Source: Bacteroidota bacterium (GTDB lineage: Bacteria > Bacteroidota > Ignavibacteria > UBA10030 > BY39). Taken from it: a stretch of 36,180 nt of DNA. How positions within the stretch are numbered: position 1 is the first letter of the stretch; every line of letters starts with the position of its first letter. A program made the position numbers and the translations under genes. Where the stretch lies: the NCBI GenBank assembly GCA_030017895.1, contig JASEGV010000029.1, positions 1 to 36,180 of the forward strand, read 5' to 3'. Below the pieces are notes generated by a model that was given only the letters and a program-made list of their open reading frames with translations, did not search any database and was not told the origin of the DNA. Positions 7,401 through 16,532 of this stretch are shown here, piece after piece.

Positions 7401-8179
7401 ATGTTTTAGAAAATATTATCTCCACAAAAATTGAAGAAGTAAAGAAAAAAAAGAAAGCTATTCCCATTGCTTCTCTCGAAGCGATGGAATATTTCAAACG
7501 AAATACTTTTTCTCTTTCGGCAGCTTTAAAATATAAAAACGGAATCGGGATAATTGCTGAAATAAAAAGGAGGTCACCTTCAGCGGGTATTCTTCGAAAA
7601 GAAGTAGATATTAAAAATATGGCAGTTTCGTATCAACAAAACGGGGCTGCGGCAATTTCAGTTTTAACCGAAGAATATTATTTTAACGGTTCGTTAAATG
7701 ACCTGAAAGATGTCCGTTCTGTCGTGGATATACCAATTTTACGAAAAGATTTTATTGTAGATGAGTATGAAATCTATGAAGCCAAAGCATTTGGCGCTGA
7801 TGCTGTTTTACTAATCGCAGATTTGCTTTCGAAAGAACAATTATACCAACTCTTTTGTGCTTCGAAAAGTTTGGGCTTGGAATGTTTAGTTGAAATTCAC
7901 TCAACCGAATCAGTCGATAAACTCGATTTTAGTTTGATGAAACTTATTGGAATTAATAATCGAGACCTGATTACTTTCAGTTGCAACCTCGATACTTTTC
8001 AAAAAATAGCTAAATTATTGCCGGAAGATACAGTATTGGTCAGCGAAAGCGGAATTAAAAATGTAGATGACTTAATAAAATTACAAAACGATGGCGCCAA
8101 GGGGGCGCTCATTGGTGAGTATTTTATGACTTCCGAAAATCCCGGCTCAGCACTATCAGAATTTATTTCATCAATATGA
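7397..8179 (+). CDS. trpC: Indole-3-glycerol phosphate synthase
   Basis: Closes the indole ring from carboxyphenylamino-deoxyribulose phosphate, a TIM-barrel reaction. Visible motifs are IIAEIKRRSPSAG (catalytic Lys and substrate loop), ILRKDFIVDEYEIYEAKAFGADAVLLI, LVEIHS, IGINNRDL and VSESGI. The open frame could begin at a TTG at 7355, which would overlap trpD by 46 bases. ATG 7397 gives the usual start MNVLENIISTKIEEV, a 260-residue protein of normal length and an ATGA overlap with trpD, so I chose it. It is a free-standing enzyme, not fused to TrpF as in E. coli. Its stop again overlaps the next start by four bases. Confidence 0.95.
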   Translation: MNVLENIISTKIEEVKKKKKAIPIASLEAMEYFKRNTFSLSAALKYKNGIGIIAEIKRRSPSAGILRKEVDIKNMAVSYQQNGAAAISVLTEEYYFNGSLNDLKDVRSVVDIPILRKDFIVDEYEIYEAKAFGADAVLLIADLLSKEQLYQLFCASKSLGLECLVEIHSTESVDKLDFSLMKLIGINNRDLITFSCNLDTFQKIAKLLPEDTVLVSESGIKNVDDLIKLQNDGAKGALIGEYFMTSENPGSALSEFISSI

Positions 8180-8808
8180 AGTGTCTCGTAAAAATATGTG
8201 GTATCACAAATTTAAAGGATGCTGTAGCATCCATCGAATCGGGTGCAGATGCGATTGGATTTATTTTTTACAAAAAAAGTAAACGCTGCGTATCACCTTC
8301 AATCGTCGCAGATATTATTAAAAATATTCCTTCCAATATTTTTAAGGTCGGTGTTTTTGTGAATGAGTCGGCATCGAACATCAATACAATTGTTGAACAG
8401 ACAGGTATCAATATTGCCCAACTTCACGGCGACGAAGAACCGAAAGATTGTTCTCAATATAAATTATGTGTTTGGAAAGGTGTTCGCCTGAAAGACGAAA
8501 CCGAAATTGAACAATTAAATTTATTCACTCAGTTTTCGGTTTGTGCGTTCGTGTTTGATGCACATTTCAACGGAGAGTATGGTGGAACTGGTGTTTTAAG
8601 TGATTGGAATTTAGCAAAACTTGCTGCCAGTAAATATCGAATTATACTTTCAGGCGGGTTGAAACCTGATAACATTCAAGCGGCAATCAATGCTGTTCGA
8701 CCATACGGAGTAGATATTAATAGCGGAGTTGAAACTTCGCCCGGTAAAAAAAATTTGTTTAAAATAAAAACTTTTATAAATGCAGTCAGGAGTATCGAAT
8801 TATGTTAG
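8176..8808 (+). CDS. trpF: Phosphoribosylanthranilate isomerase
   Basis: Amadori isomerization of phosphoribosylanthranilate, a small TIM barrel. The 210-residue protein opens with [12 protein letters not shown] (the catalytic Cys in KICG), followed by [29 protein letters not shown], and a C-terminal phosphate-binding [10 protein letters not shown] and GVDINSGVE. Asp in FDAH (around residue 125-133) is the expected general acid. The ATG overlaps the trpC stop by four bases. Its TAG overlaps the start of the DAHP synthase gene by seven bases, so translation from trpE through to the DAHP synthase is likely coupled. Chemically it precedes TrpC, though the gene follows it. Confidence 0.95.
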   Translation: MKCLVKICGITNLKDAVASIESGADAIGFIFYKKSKRCVSPSIVADIIKNIPSNIFKVGVFVNESASNINTIVEQTGINIAQLHGDEEPKDCSQYKLCVWKGVRLKDETEIEQLNLFTQFSVCAFVFDAHFNGEYGGTGVLSDWNLAKLAASKYRIILSGGLKPDNIQAAINAVRPYGVDINSGVETSPGKKNLFKIKTFINAVRSIELC

Positions 8809-9830
8809 TAGTAATGAAAATTGATGCATCAAAATTTGAAATAGATGCAGTAAAAACAAAGATTGCATCGCTCGGATATTCGGCTCACGAAATTCCGGGG
8901 GCTGAACGTGTTGCAATAGGTATCACCGGTAACAAGGGAAAACTCGACAAAAATCTTTTTATGGTAATGCCGGGAGTTATTGATGCAATTTCGGTTTCCA
9001 AACCATACAAACTTGTAAGCCGAGAAGTAAAACCTGATAATACTGAAATCCGTTTGGGCGATGAAATTATTGGCGGGAAAGAATTATCAATAATTGCGGG
9101 ACCTTGCTCGGTTGAAAGCCGTGAACAGATTTTAGAAATGGCTGAAATGCTGTCGTCGGTTGGTATAAAGTTTTTACGCGGCGGCGCCTACAAACCACGA
9201 ACTTCACCTTATGCGTTTCAAGGATTAAAAGAAGAAGCATTAACTTTCTTGAGTGAAGTCCGCCGGAAAACAGGAATGAAAATAGTAACGGAAGTAAAAG
9301 ATGTTGCAACGCTTCCTTATGTAGCCGAGGTAGCCGATGTTCTTCAAATTGGTGCGCGCAATATGCAAAATTTTTCTTTGTTAGAAGCTGTTGGCCGTCT
9401 AAAACATCCGGTTCTTTTGAAGCGGGGGATTTCTTCAACCATCGAAGAATTTCTGATGGCAGCCGAATATATTGTTAATCAAGGAAATTATAATGTGATT
9501 TTGTGTGAAAGAGGAATCAGAACGTTTGAAACAGCAACACGTTTTACACTCGACTTAAATGCAGTCCCGGTTGTAAAACATCTTTCGCACCTTCCAATCA
9601 TAGTCGATCCGAGCCACGGTATCGGTTTGTGGGACGGAGTTTCTTCGATGTCGATGGCGAGTATTGCAGCAGGCGCCGACGGCTTGATAATTGAAGTTCA
9701 TAAAAATCCGGAGGCTGCACTGTCCGACGGTTATCAATCGCTCAAACCTGAAAAATTCAAAGTGTTAATAAATAAACTAAAACAAATTGCCGAAGTAATG
9801 GACCGGTCACTATCATTAACAAAAAATTAG
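8802..9830 (+). CDS. aroF: 3-deoxy-7-phosphoheptulonate (DAHP) synthase with N-terminal regulatory domain
   Basis: First step of the shikimate pathway: condensation of phosphoenolpyruvate and erythrose 4-phosphate. The catalytic domain of this 342-residue protein shows [10 protein letters not shown], the substrate motif [19 protein letters not shown], and VDPSHGIG (metal-binding His). The first 80 or so residues ([20 protein letters not shown] ...) form a ferredoxin-like/ACT-type domain like that of the Thermotoga-type I-beta enzymes, where Tyr and Phe inhibit; feedback control here is an inference from that. ATG 8802 gives the family-like start MLVVMK; ATG 8814 is an alternative. Placing the pathway entry enzyme between trpF and trpB, under the trp leader, ties shikimate flux to Trp/Tyr need. 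Confidence 0.93.
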   Translation: MLVVMKIDASKFEIDAVKTKIASLGYSAHEIPGAERVAIGITGNKGKLDKNLFMVMPGVIDAISVSKPYKLVSREVKPDNTEIRLGDEIIGGKELSIIAGPCSVESREQILEMAEMLSSVGIKFLRGGAYKPRTSPYAFQGLKEEALTFLSEVRRKTGMKIVTEVKDVATLPYVAEVADVLQIGARNMQNFSLLEAVGRLKHPVLLKRGISSTIEEFLMAAEYIVNQGNYNVILCERGIRTFETATRFTLDLNAVPVVKHLSHLPIIVDPSHGIGLWDGVSSMSMASIAAGADGLIIEVHKNPEAALSDGYQSLKPEKFKVLINKLKQIAEVMDRSLSLTKN

Positions 9831-9832
9831 TT

Positions 9833-11041
9833 ATGACGAATACAGAATATAATTACCCAGACAACCGCGGATACTTTGGTGAATTTGGCGGCAAATTTGT
9901 GCCCGAGACTTTGATTTACGCACTCGAAGAATTGGAAACCAAATATCTTGAATTAAAAAATGATCCGGCATTTCAAAAAAAGTTTTATCAATTATTAAAG
10001 CATTTTGCAGGCAGACCTACTCCCCTTTATTTTGCAGAACGCCTGACTGAAAAATATCAAGGTGCAAAAGTATATTTGAAACGTGAAGATTTGTGTCATA
10101 CGGGGGCACATAAAATAAATAACGCAATCGGGCAAATCTTACTCGCAAAACAATTAGGAAAAAACCGGATCATTGCTGAAACAGGCGCAGGTCAGCACGG
10201 AGTAGCTACAGCGACAGTTGCGGCAAAATTGGGTTTAGAATGTATTGTGTATATGGGCGCCGAAGATATTGTTCGTCAGAAAACCAATGTGGGGCGGATG
10301 AAATTGTTAGGTGCTGAAGTTCGCTCGGTGGAATCCGGTTCAAAAACTTTGAAGGATGCAGCAAACGAAGCAATCCGCGATTGGGTTACAAATATTCGCA
10401 GCACACATTATATTATCGGTTCAGTAATCGGTCCGCATCCGTATCCGATGCTTGTGCGAGATTTTCAAACTGTAATTGGCAGCGAAGCGAAATCTCAAAT
10501 TCTTGAAATCGAAAACCGTCTTCCTGATTATTTGCTTGCAAGTGTCGGCGGCGGCAGCAACTCAATCGGTTTGTTCCATAATTTTTTGGATGACGGAGTG
10601 AAAATGATTGGAGTGGAAGCGGGTGGGTTGGGTATTACAACCAATCAACACGCGGCAACTTTAACATTGGGTAAACCCGGAGTTCTCCACGGCAATTTAA
10701 GTTACCTCTTACAGGATGAAAATGGACAGATACTTCCTGCTCATTCCGTCTCCGCCGGACTCGATTATCCCGGTGTAGGTCCCGAACACAGCTTTTTAAA
10801 AGATATGGGGAGAGTTCAATATGTTTCAGTAACAGATAATGAAGCACTTGAAGCTGCAATCGAACTGACTCAAACCGAAGGTATCATCCCGGCTCTCGAA
10901 TCGGCGCACGCTCTGGCTTATTTAAAAACACTGCTGCCTGATACATCGAAAGATGTGATCGTAATTTTGAATTTGTCGGGCAGAGGTGATAAAGATATGG
11001 ATACGATATTAAAATATTTTGAAGACCGGAGGACTCGATGA
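9833..11041 (+). CDS. trpB: Tryptophan synthase beta subunit
   Basis: PLP enzyme that condenses indole with serine. The 402-residue protein contains [15 protein letters not shown] at the N-terminus, PLP Lys94 in [26 protein letters not shown], the phosphate-binding GGGSNSIG, and [12 protein letters not shown]. The last, together with length and the N-terminal motif, indicates the canonical TrpB1 class that pairs with TrpA rather than the TrpB2 type. It starts two bases after the DAHP synthase stop and overlaps trpA by four bases (ATGA), consistent with a 1:1 complex with TrpA. Confidence 0.97.
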   Translation: MTNTEYNYPDNRGYFGEFGGKFVPETLIYALEELETKYLELKNDPAFQKKFYQLLKHFAGRPTPLYFAERLTEKYQGAKVYLKREDLCHTGAHKINNAIGQILLAKQLGKNRIIAETGAGQHGVATATVAAKLGLECIVYMGAEDIVRQKTNVGRMKLLGAEVRSVESGSKTLKDAANEAIRDWVTNIRSTHYIIGSVIGPHPYPMLVRDFQTVIGSEAKSQILEIENRLPDYLLASVGGGSNSIGLFHNFLDDGVKMIGVEAGGLGITTNQHAATLTLGKPGVLHGNLSYLLQDENGQILPAHSVSAGLDYPGVGPEHSFLKDMGRVQYVSVTDNEALEAAIELTQTEGIIPALESAHALAYLKTLLPDTSKDVIVILNLSGRGDKDMDTILKYFEDRRTR

Positions 11042-11868
11042 ATCGACTCCCTCAGAAAATGTCTGAACTCATTAAAAATAAAAGAAAAGCGTTAGCAATG
11101 TTCGTTACGGCGGGATATCCAACTATAGACTTAACGCCACAAATAGTTTTCGAACTTGAAAAAGCTGGAGCCGATATCATCGAATTGGGAATTCCCTTTT
11201 CCGACCCGATAGCCGATGGTCCGGTAATTCAAATTGCCTCTCAAGTCGCTTTAAATAATGGAGTTACGATAACCAAAATTTGTGAAATTGTTCGCGATAT
11301 CCGTTTATTCAGTAATATTCCGATTGTTCTTATGGGTTATTACAATCCGATTTACTGTTATGGAGTTGAAAAATTTCTCGACGCTGCTGCCAATGCGGGG
11401 GTGGATGGATTAGTTGTAGCAGATTTGCCTTTAGAAGAAGCTGATAATTTTCGTAGATCGGCGTCTGCAAAAAACATATCACATATATTTTTAGCAGCAC
11501 CTACAACATCCGACATAAGATTAGTTGAGTTGGATAACGCAACTTCAGGATTTCTTTATTGTGTTTCGACTACAGGAACTACAGGGATTAGAAATAATGT
11601 AACGGCAGAAGCTGTCGAATATTTATTGAGATGCAAACAATTTGTAAAGAATAATCCCATACTTGTTGGTTTCGGAATATCATCGGGTGCAGATGTAAGA
11701 AATATTTCGAGATACGCCGACGGTGTTATTGTGGGAAGCTCTTTAATTGAAATTATTAAAAATAATTACGGCGATGGGCAAAATAATATTATGCTTGAGG
11801 AAGTTCGTAATTTCGTTATTAAGTTAAGAATAAGTTTAAATGATGGTGCAAACAATGAAGCCGGATAA
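11038..11868 (+). CDS. trpA: Tryptophan synthase alpha subunit
   Basis: Cleaves indole-3-glycerol phosphate to indole and glyceraldehyde 3-phosphate; indole is channelled to TrpB. The 276-residue TIM barrel has catalytic Glu49 in [16 protein letters not shown] and Asp60 in the same stretch, the same numbering as the Salmonella enzyme. It also has [28 protein letters not shown] and the phosphate-binding GFGISSG and GVIVGSSL. The start overlaps the trpB stop by four bases. At its 3' end it overlaps the chorismate mutase ORF by 14 to 29 bases depending on the start used there. Confidence 0.97.
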   Translation: MNRLPQKMSELIKNKRKALAMFVTAGYPTIDLTPQIVFELEKAGADIIELGIPFSDPIADGPVIQIASQVALNNGVTITKICEIVRDIRLFSNIPIVLMGYYNPIYCYGVEKFLDAAANAGVDGLVVADLPLEEADNFRRSASAKNISHIFLAAPTTSDIRLVELDNATSGFLYCVSTTGTTGIRNNVTAEAVEYLLRCKQFVKNNPILVGFGISSGADVRNISRYADGVIVGSSLIEIIKNNYGDGQNNIMLEEVRNFVIKLRISLNDGANNEAG

Positions 11869-12151
11869 GAAGAAAACAACAGCTATCAACCAACTGAAAT
11901 CTATGCGAAAACTTATCGATCGTATAGATAGTCAACTTGTAAACTTAATCGCCGTACGTCAGCACTTAGCTGAAGAAATTGGAAAAATTAAAAAACAAAA
12001 TAATCTTACGATTACAAATCCGGAGCGAGAACAGCTGATACTTGAGAGGACATCGTCAATCGCTCGTAAAAAAAAGTTAGATAATAAATTTGTAAAAAAG
12101 GTTTTTCAATTAATTTTAAAACAATCACGAATAATTCAGAGAAAAGCATGA
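11855..12151 (+). CDS. aroQ: Chorismate mutase, AroQ class
   Basis: Rearranges chorismate to prephenate, the branch point to Tyr and Phe. The small all-helical protein lines up with the E. coli P-protein mutase domain: MRKLIDRIDSQLVNLIAVRQ (first active-site Arg and the Arg of the first helix), EIGKIK (Lys), PEREQLILER (Arg-Glu pair) and FQLILKQSRIIQ (C-terminal Gln). I placed the start at ATG 11855, giving 98 residues and a 14-base overlap with trpA. ATG 11840 or 11843 would add up to five residues and overlap more; no Shine-Dalgarno decides. It is a free-standing mutase whose stop overlaps the following tyrA by four bases, a split version of the fused T-protein of enterobacteria. Confidence 0.9.
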   Translation: MKPDKKKTTAINQLKSMRKLIDRIDSQLVNLIAVRQHLAEEIGKIKKQNNLTITNPEREQLILERTSSIARKKKLDNKFVKKVFQLILKQSRIIQRKA

Positions 12152-12855
12152 CAATAGGAATAATTGGTTTAGGCAGGTTTGGCAAATTAACTGCAGAGTA
12201 TTTGTCTGAATACTTTAATGTCGTAACATACGATATTAAAAAAGTTCCGTTACCTAAAAATTTAACCCGAGTTAGTTTAAAGGAAGCCGCATCTCAGCTC
12301 GTGGTTGTATTAGCGGTTCCGATTCGCCAAATGGAATCAACGCTGCAACGAATCGCGTCTTATATAAACGAGGGTGCATTGGTTTGCGATGTCAGTTCAG
12401 TAAAGGAAAAACCTGTTGAATGGATGAAAAAGTATTTGCCAAAAACTACTATGATATTAGGGACACATCCTATGTTCGGACCGGATACTGTTTTAAATGG
12501 TTTGAAAGGAAACAGTATAGTTTTGTCTCCTGTTCGCATCAAATCGAAAATTTTTGGGCACATCAAAAGAGAATTAAGAAAATTAGGACTTATAATTTAT
12601 GAGATGTTGCCGACTCAGCATGATAGACTTATGGCGGAAACACAAGCTCTAATTCATTTTATTTCAAGGGGTTATCAGTGGAGGAAAACTCAGCGACCAG
12701 CCACAAGAAGCTACATTCAGGTATCGGAAATATTCGACTATTTACTAAACGATTCAAAAGAATTATTTGAGGATATTAATAAATTCAATAGGTATGCTCG
12801 TCCGGTTCGACAGAAATTTATTAACAGTCTTTCACTGTTCGATAAAAAATTCTGA
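12148..12855 (+). CDS. tyrA: Prephenate/arogenate dehydrogenase (TyrA family), short form
   Basis: Oxidative decarboxylation of prephenate (or arogenate) on the way to tyrosine. The N-terminal Rossmann motif GIIGLGRFG, the segment VCDVSSVKEKP, GTHPMFGPD (active-site His) and the helical-domain ETQALIHFISRG are all TyrA features. At 235 residues it is shorter than the 270-370 usual for the family, having only a short helical C-terminal domain and no ACT domain, so Tyr feedback by a domain in this protein is unlikely. Cofactor (NAD or NADP) and true substrate are not settled by sequence. ATG overlaps the chorismate mutase stop (ATGA). It is the last gene of the run: a 131-base gap follows, with only a weak hairpin and no convincing U-tract. 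Confidence 0.88.
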   Translation: MTIGIIGLGRFGKLTAEYLSEYFNVVTYDIKKVPLPKNLTRVSLKEAASQLVVVLAVPIRQMESTLQRIASYINEGALVCDVSSVKEKPVEWMKKYLPKTTMILGTHPMFGPDTVLNGLKGNSIVLSPVRIKSKIFGHIKRELRKLGLIIYEMLPTQHDRLMAETQALIHFISRGYQWRKTQRPATRSYIQVSEIFDYLLNDSKELFEDINKFNRYARPVRQKFINSLSLFDKKF

Positions 12856-12986
12856 AAGCTACTACATATTCAGGAGAGATTAATCGCTAATCGTCATTCA
12901 ATAAGTTGATATCTTCAACTGTGTTTGCTGTTTGAAATTGTGATTAAAATTTCTTAAAATAAACATAGAATTGTGCAAGGTTTCAG

Positions 12987-14150
12987 ATGGACCGAAGAAA
13001 ATTTATATGGCTCTGTTTTGGAACAGGAACCGCATGTACGTCAGTGTGGTTATTGGATAAGTTTTTTTTAGAAAACAGCATCGAAAATATTTTAAATGAG
13101 ATGCCTGCTGAAAACTCCAATTTATCAAGTGTTGCTGTAGAAAAGTTAAAGGAAGCGATGTTTTATGATAAATTAGAAAACAAACGAATCAAATGCACAA
13201 CTTGTTTTCGAAAATGTGTAGTATCAAATGGAGGTAAAGGCTTCTGCCGTGTTCGCCTTAACAAAGATGGTCGCTACTATTCAGCCGTTTATGCACAACC
13301 TTCGGCTGTTCACATTGATCCTGTCGAGAAAGAACCGCAGCATCATTTTCTTCCCGGAACAGAAATCTTATGCTTGGGCACAACTGGTTGTAACTTCACT
13401 TGCCGGCATTGCCACAACTGGCATTTGTCGCAAGCAAATCCCGGCGATTTACAGACTTATGATTTACCTCCCGACAAAGTTGTGGAACTTGCAATAAAGA
13501 AGAAAATTCCTACGATATCTTTTACATACAACGAACCAACCGTTTTCTACGAGTATGTGTACGACATCGCTAATTTAGGAAAATCAAAAGGTGTGCGGAT
13601 TCTCTGGCATTCAAACGGCGGTATGGAAGCCAATGCTTTAAAAACTTTGCTGAAATATACAGATGGAGTTACAATCGACTTAAAAGGATTTACCAAAAAA
13701 GCATACGACAACTCTTCGGCAAAGTTAGAACCCGTACTAGAAACAATCAAAACAATAAAACAAGAAGGGGTGTGGCTCGAAATTGTGAACCTTGTTATTC
13801 CAACAATTAATGATGAGCCGGAAAACATCAGGCGCATGTGCGAATGGATAAAAGAAAATGTCGGAGTTGAAACTCCTCTTCACTTTTCACGCTTCTTCCC
13901 GAATTATAAACTTACAAACGTTGCAGCAACACCAATAAGCAAACTTGAAACTGCCTACAAGATTGCGCGTGATGTTGGCATCCACTACATAACGATTGGT
14001 AATGTTCCCGGTCACGAAAATAATTCTACTTTTTGTCCAGGCTGTAACAAACGGATAATCCATCGAAAACATTTTCAAGTTCTTAACAACGGTATCGAAG
14101 AAGGTAAGTGTAAGTTTTGCCAGCATAAAATTCCGGGAGTCTGGAGTTAA
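12987..14150 (+). CDS. amrS: AmmeMemoRadiSam-type radical SAM protein (AmrS) with Tat-like N-terminus
   Basis: A 387-residue radical SAM protein of the PflA-like AmrS family. The 4Fe-4S CxxxCxxC motif is C135-C139-C142 in TTGCNFTCRHCHNW. Before it lies a Cys-rich region (C70, C73, C77, C87), and a CPGC ... CKFC pair sits near the C-terminus, possibly a zinc ribbon. The N-terminus MDRRKFIWLCFGTGTA has a twin Arg followed by a hydrophobic stretch, as in a Tat signal or signal anchor; export of a radical SAM enzyme would be unexpected, so membrane anchoring is another reading. AmrS often neighbours Memo and AMMECR1 genes; neither is here. The reaction is not known to me. The next gene starts two bases after its stop. 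Confidence 0.85.
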   Translation: MDRRKFIWLCFGTGTACTSVWLLDKFFLENSIENILNEMPAENSNLSSVAVEKLKEAMFYDKLENKRIKCTTCFRKCVVSNGGKGFCRVRLNKDGRYYSAVYAQPSAVHIDPVEKEPQHHFLPGTEILCLGTTGCNFTCRHCHNWHLSQANPGDLQTYDLPPDKVVELAIKKKIPTISFTYNEPTVFYEYVYDIANLGKSKGVRILWHSNGGMEANALKTLLKYTDGVTIDLKGFTKKAYDNSSAKLEPVLETIKTIKQEGVWLEIVNLVIPTINDEPENIRRMCEWIKENVGVETPLHFSRFFPNYKLTNVAATPISKLETAYKIARDVGIHYITIGNVPGHENNSTFCPGCNKRIIHRKHFQVLNNGIEEGKCKFCQHKIPGVWS

Positions 14151-14152
14151 TT

Positions 14153-16471
14153 TTGATATCGCTGATTATAGCCATAATAGTTATGGGTTTCAGCGGTATA
14201 GTGGCGCAAATATTAATTCTGCGGGAATTGCTCGTGACTTTCAAAGGCAACGAATTATCAATAGGGATGATACTCGCTAACGGATTGATTACCGAGGCGT
14301 TCGGTTCCTATTTCATCGGCAAGCAAATTGAAAAAATCAAAAACAAAACTACTGCATTTGTATTGTTTACAATTCTATTCTCAATTTTTTTTATTGTTAC
14401 TATTTGGTTGATAAGAATCTGGAAAAATCTAATCGGATTTCAATTCGGCGAGGGATTCGGACTGTTCGAAATATTTTACACCTCATTTATTATCATACTA
14501 CCTGTTAATATTGTTCATGGAGCTTTGTTCACATTCGGATGCAGATTGTTTCCGGTTTATCTTAAATCAGAGCAGCCATTATCCATCGCCGATAATAATG
14601 GGGCACTACAAATCGGAAAAGTATATATTTACGAAACTATCGGAACTGGTATCGGCGGAATTATTTTTACTTACTTACTCGTTACGCAATTCAATTCGGT
14701 TCAAATAAGTTTGATAATTGGATTGATAAACGGTGTTGTTTGTCTTTATCTAATCTTCCCTGTTTTAAGAAAGCTAAAAAATTTTCAAAATGTTTTTCTC
14801 TTTGGGCTATCAGTAGTTCTTACGTTATTTTTTTTGATTGCTGGTTTCAGTCGAATTGGTAACGACTTGCATTTGCAATTTGTTCGCAGCCAATGGTATC
14901 CGCAAACTGTAACTTATTATCAGAATTCGATTTACGGGAATGTAGTCGTAACGCAAAACGCCGAACAGTTCACCTTTTTCTCTGATGGAATTCCGATAAT
15001 CACAGTTCCAACTCCCGATATTGTGCATACCGAAGAGTTTGCTCACATTCCGATGTTGTTCCATCACAACCCAAAAGATGTTTTAATAATCAGCGGAGGT
15101 GCAGGAGGAATAATTAATGAAATCTTGAAACATAAAACGGTGAACAAAATTGATTATGCAGAAATCGATCCACTTTTACTGAAAGCTGTCCGAAAATTTC
15201 CAACCCCTTTAACCGAATCCGAAATGAACCATCCAAAAGTCAGTATCGAATTTTTAGACGGACGGCTATTCCTAAAACAAACTTTGAAAAAATATGATAT
15301 GATATTTGTTGGATTTTCGGAGCCTTCCGATCTACAAGTTAACCGGCTTTTTACTAAAGAGTTTTTCAATGAAGTTTCTACCAAGTTAAATGAATACGGA
15401 ATATTAATGATCACCTTGCCCGGTTCGCTTGTTTATGTTGGAAATGAATTGAAGAATCTTAATAAATGTATTTATAACACTCTTGCTGAAATATTTCTAA
15501 GCACAAAAATAATTCCTGGTGATGCTATTACTATCTATTTAGCTACGAATGACGAAAATATTTTATTAACTCCAACAGAACAAATTGTTGAACGTCTGCA
15601 AACGCTAAATTTAAGTTTAATAACATCCGATTATATCGAATATAAACTTCACGAGCGTTGGATTGATTGGTTTTCGAATTCGATAGCGGATGGGACGAAA
15701 AACATAAACCAAGATTTTAAGCCATTAGCTGTATTTTACAGTTTAGCTTATTGGAATATCCAATTTGCACCGTATTTAAAAAAAATGTTCGACCTTTTTG
15801 AAAAACTTGATTTTCGTCTTTTTGTAGTAATCATTCTTGTTGTAACCTTGTTGTTTATGATTCTCAGGTTGAAAATCAAAACGTTAAATGCAGCAAGTAT
15901 CCCGATTGTAATACTAACTTCAGGATTCGCTGGTATGATTTTCGATCTCGCTTTGATTTTTAGTTTCCAAACTCTGTATGGTTATGTCTATTATTGGATT
16001 GGCTTGCTTGTTACAGCGTTTATGGCAGGTAGTGCTGTTGGAGCTATGATAATGAATAAAAATCTGAATCGCAATACAAATGATATTGTAACATTTGTAA
16101 AACTTGAGGCGACAATTGTTATTTTTGCTGCTATTTTTCCTTTCGTGTTCATTCTATTTCATTCTTATATTCAGTACGAGTTTGTTTCAGGAGTTTTGCA
16201 TTTAGTCTTTTTGGTTTTATCGTTTGTTTCGGGAATGCTGGTTGGGGCGCAATTTCCGTTGGCAAACAAAATATGTTTGGATAAGAAAATAAAGAGTGAT
16301 TCAATTGGAAAGACTGCCGGACTATTATACAGTGCCGATTTGGTCGGTGGTTGGTTCGGTGGAATTTTGGGGGGAGTTGTTCTATTGCCGCTATTGGGGT
16401 TGGTTGAAACTTTTTTAATTTTGGTGATATTGAAAATTTGTAGTTTGATGATAATTGCAACTTCAAAATAA
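14153..16471 (+). CDS. Membrane protein with spermidine-synthase-like domain
   Basis: A 772-residue protein in three parts. First, six or seven membrane segments (residues 1-235) beginning GFSGIVAQILILRELL. Second, a soluble spermidine-synthase-like methyltransferase fold (about 240-520) with YGNVVVTQ, FFSDGIPI and the nucleotide-type loop ISGGAGGIINE near residue 314. Third, a C-terminal membrane bundle. This is the layout of fused aminopropyltransferase-like membrane proteins. Where classical spermidine synthases carry the catalytic Asp (an LPDP-like motif) this protein reads FSEPSD near residues 387-392, so polyamine synthesis cannot be assumed. The start is TTG 14153, two bases after amrS; ATG 14183 would remove part of the first helix. 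Tight coupling with amrS suggests related work at the membrane. Confidence 0.8.
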   Translation: MISLIIAIIVMGFSGIVAQILILRELLVTFKGNELSIGMILANGLITEAFGSYFIGKQIEKIKNKTTAFVLFTILFSIFFIVTIWLIRIWKNLIGFQFGEGFGLFEIFYTSFIIILPVNIVHGALFTFGCRLFPVYLKSEQPLSIADNNGALQIGKVYIYETIGTGIGGIIFTYLLVTQFNSVQISLIIGLINGVVCLYLIFPVLRKLKNFQNVFLFGLSVVLTLFFLIAGFSRIGNDLHLQFVRSQWYPQTVTYYQNSIYGNVVVTQNAEQFTFFSDGIPIITVPTPDIVHTEEFAHIPMLFHHNPKDVLIISGGAGGIINEILKHKTVNKIDYAEIDPLLLKAVRKFPTPLTESEMNHPKVSIEFLDGRLFLKQTLKKYDMIFVGFSEPSDLQVNRLFTKEFFNEVSTKLNEYGILMITLPGSLVYVGNELKNLNKCIYNTLAEIFLSTKIIPGDAITIYLATNDENILLTPTEQIVERLQTLNLSLITSDYIEYKLHERWIDWFSNSIADGTKNINQDFKPLAVFYSLAYWNIQFAPYLKKMFDLFEKLDFRLFVVIILVVTLLFMILRLKIKTLNAASIPIVILTSGFAGMIFDLALIFSFQTLYGYVYYWIGLLVTAFMAGSAVGAMIMNKNLNRNTNDIVTFVKLEATIVIFAAIFPFVFILFHSYIQYEFVSGVLHLVFLVLSFVSGMLVGAQFPLANKICLDKKIKSDSIGKTAGLLYSADLVGGWFGGILGGVVLLPLLGLVETFLILVILKICSLMIIATSK

Positions 16472-16532
16472 TTTTTCGCATATTCTATTGATTTTACTTA
16501 TATTTAATCAGCTTTAACATCTTGTTGCAAAT

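Noticed and set aside
9067-9438. 123-codon minus-strand frame inside the DAHP synthase gene
   Set aside because: Antisense to a strongly conserved enzyme and without its own features.
12904-12920. Hairpin AGTTGA/TCAACT as terminator of the aromatic operon
   Set aside because: Only 6 bp and followed by GTGTTTGC without a U-run; too weak to call.
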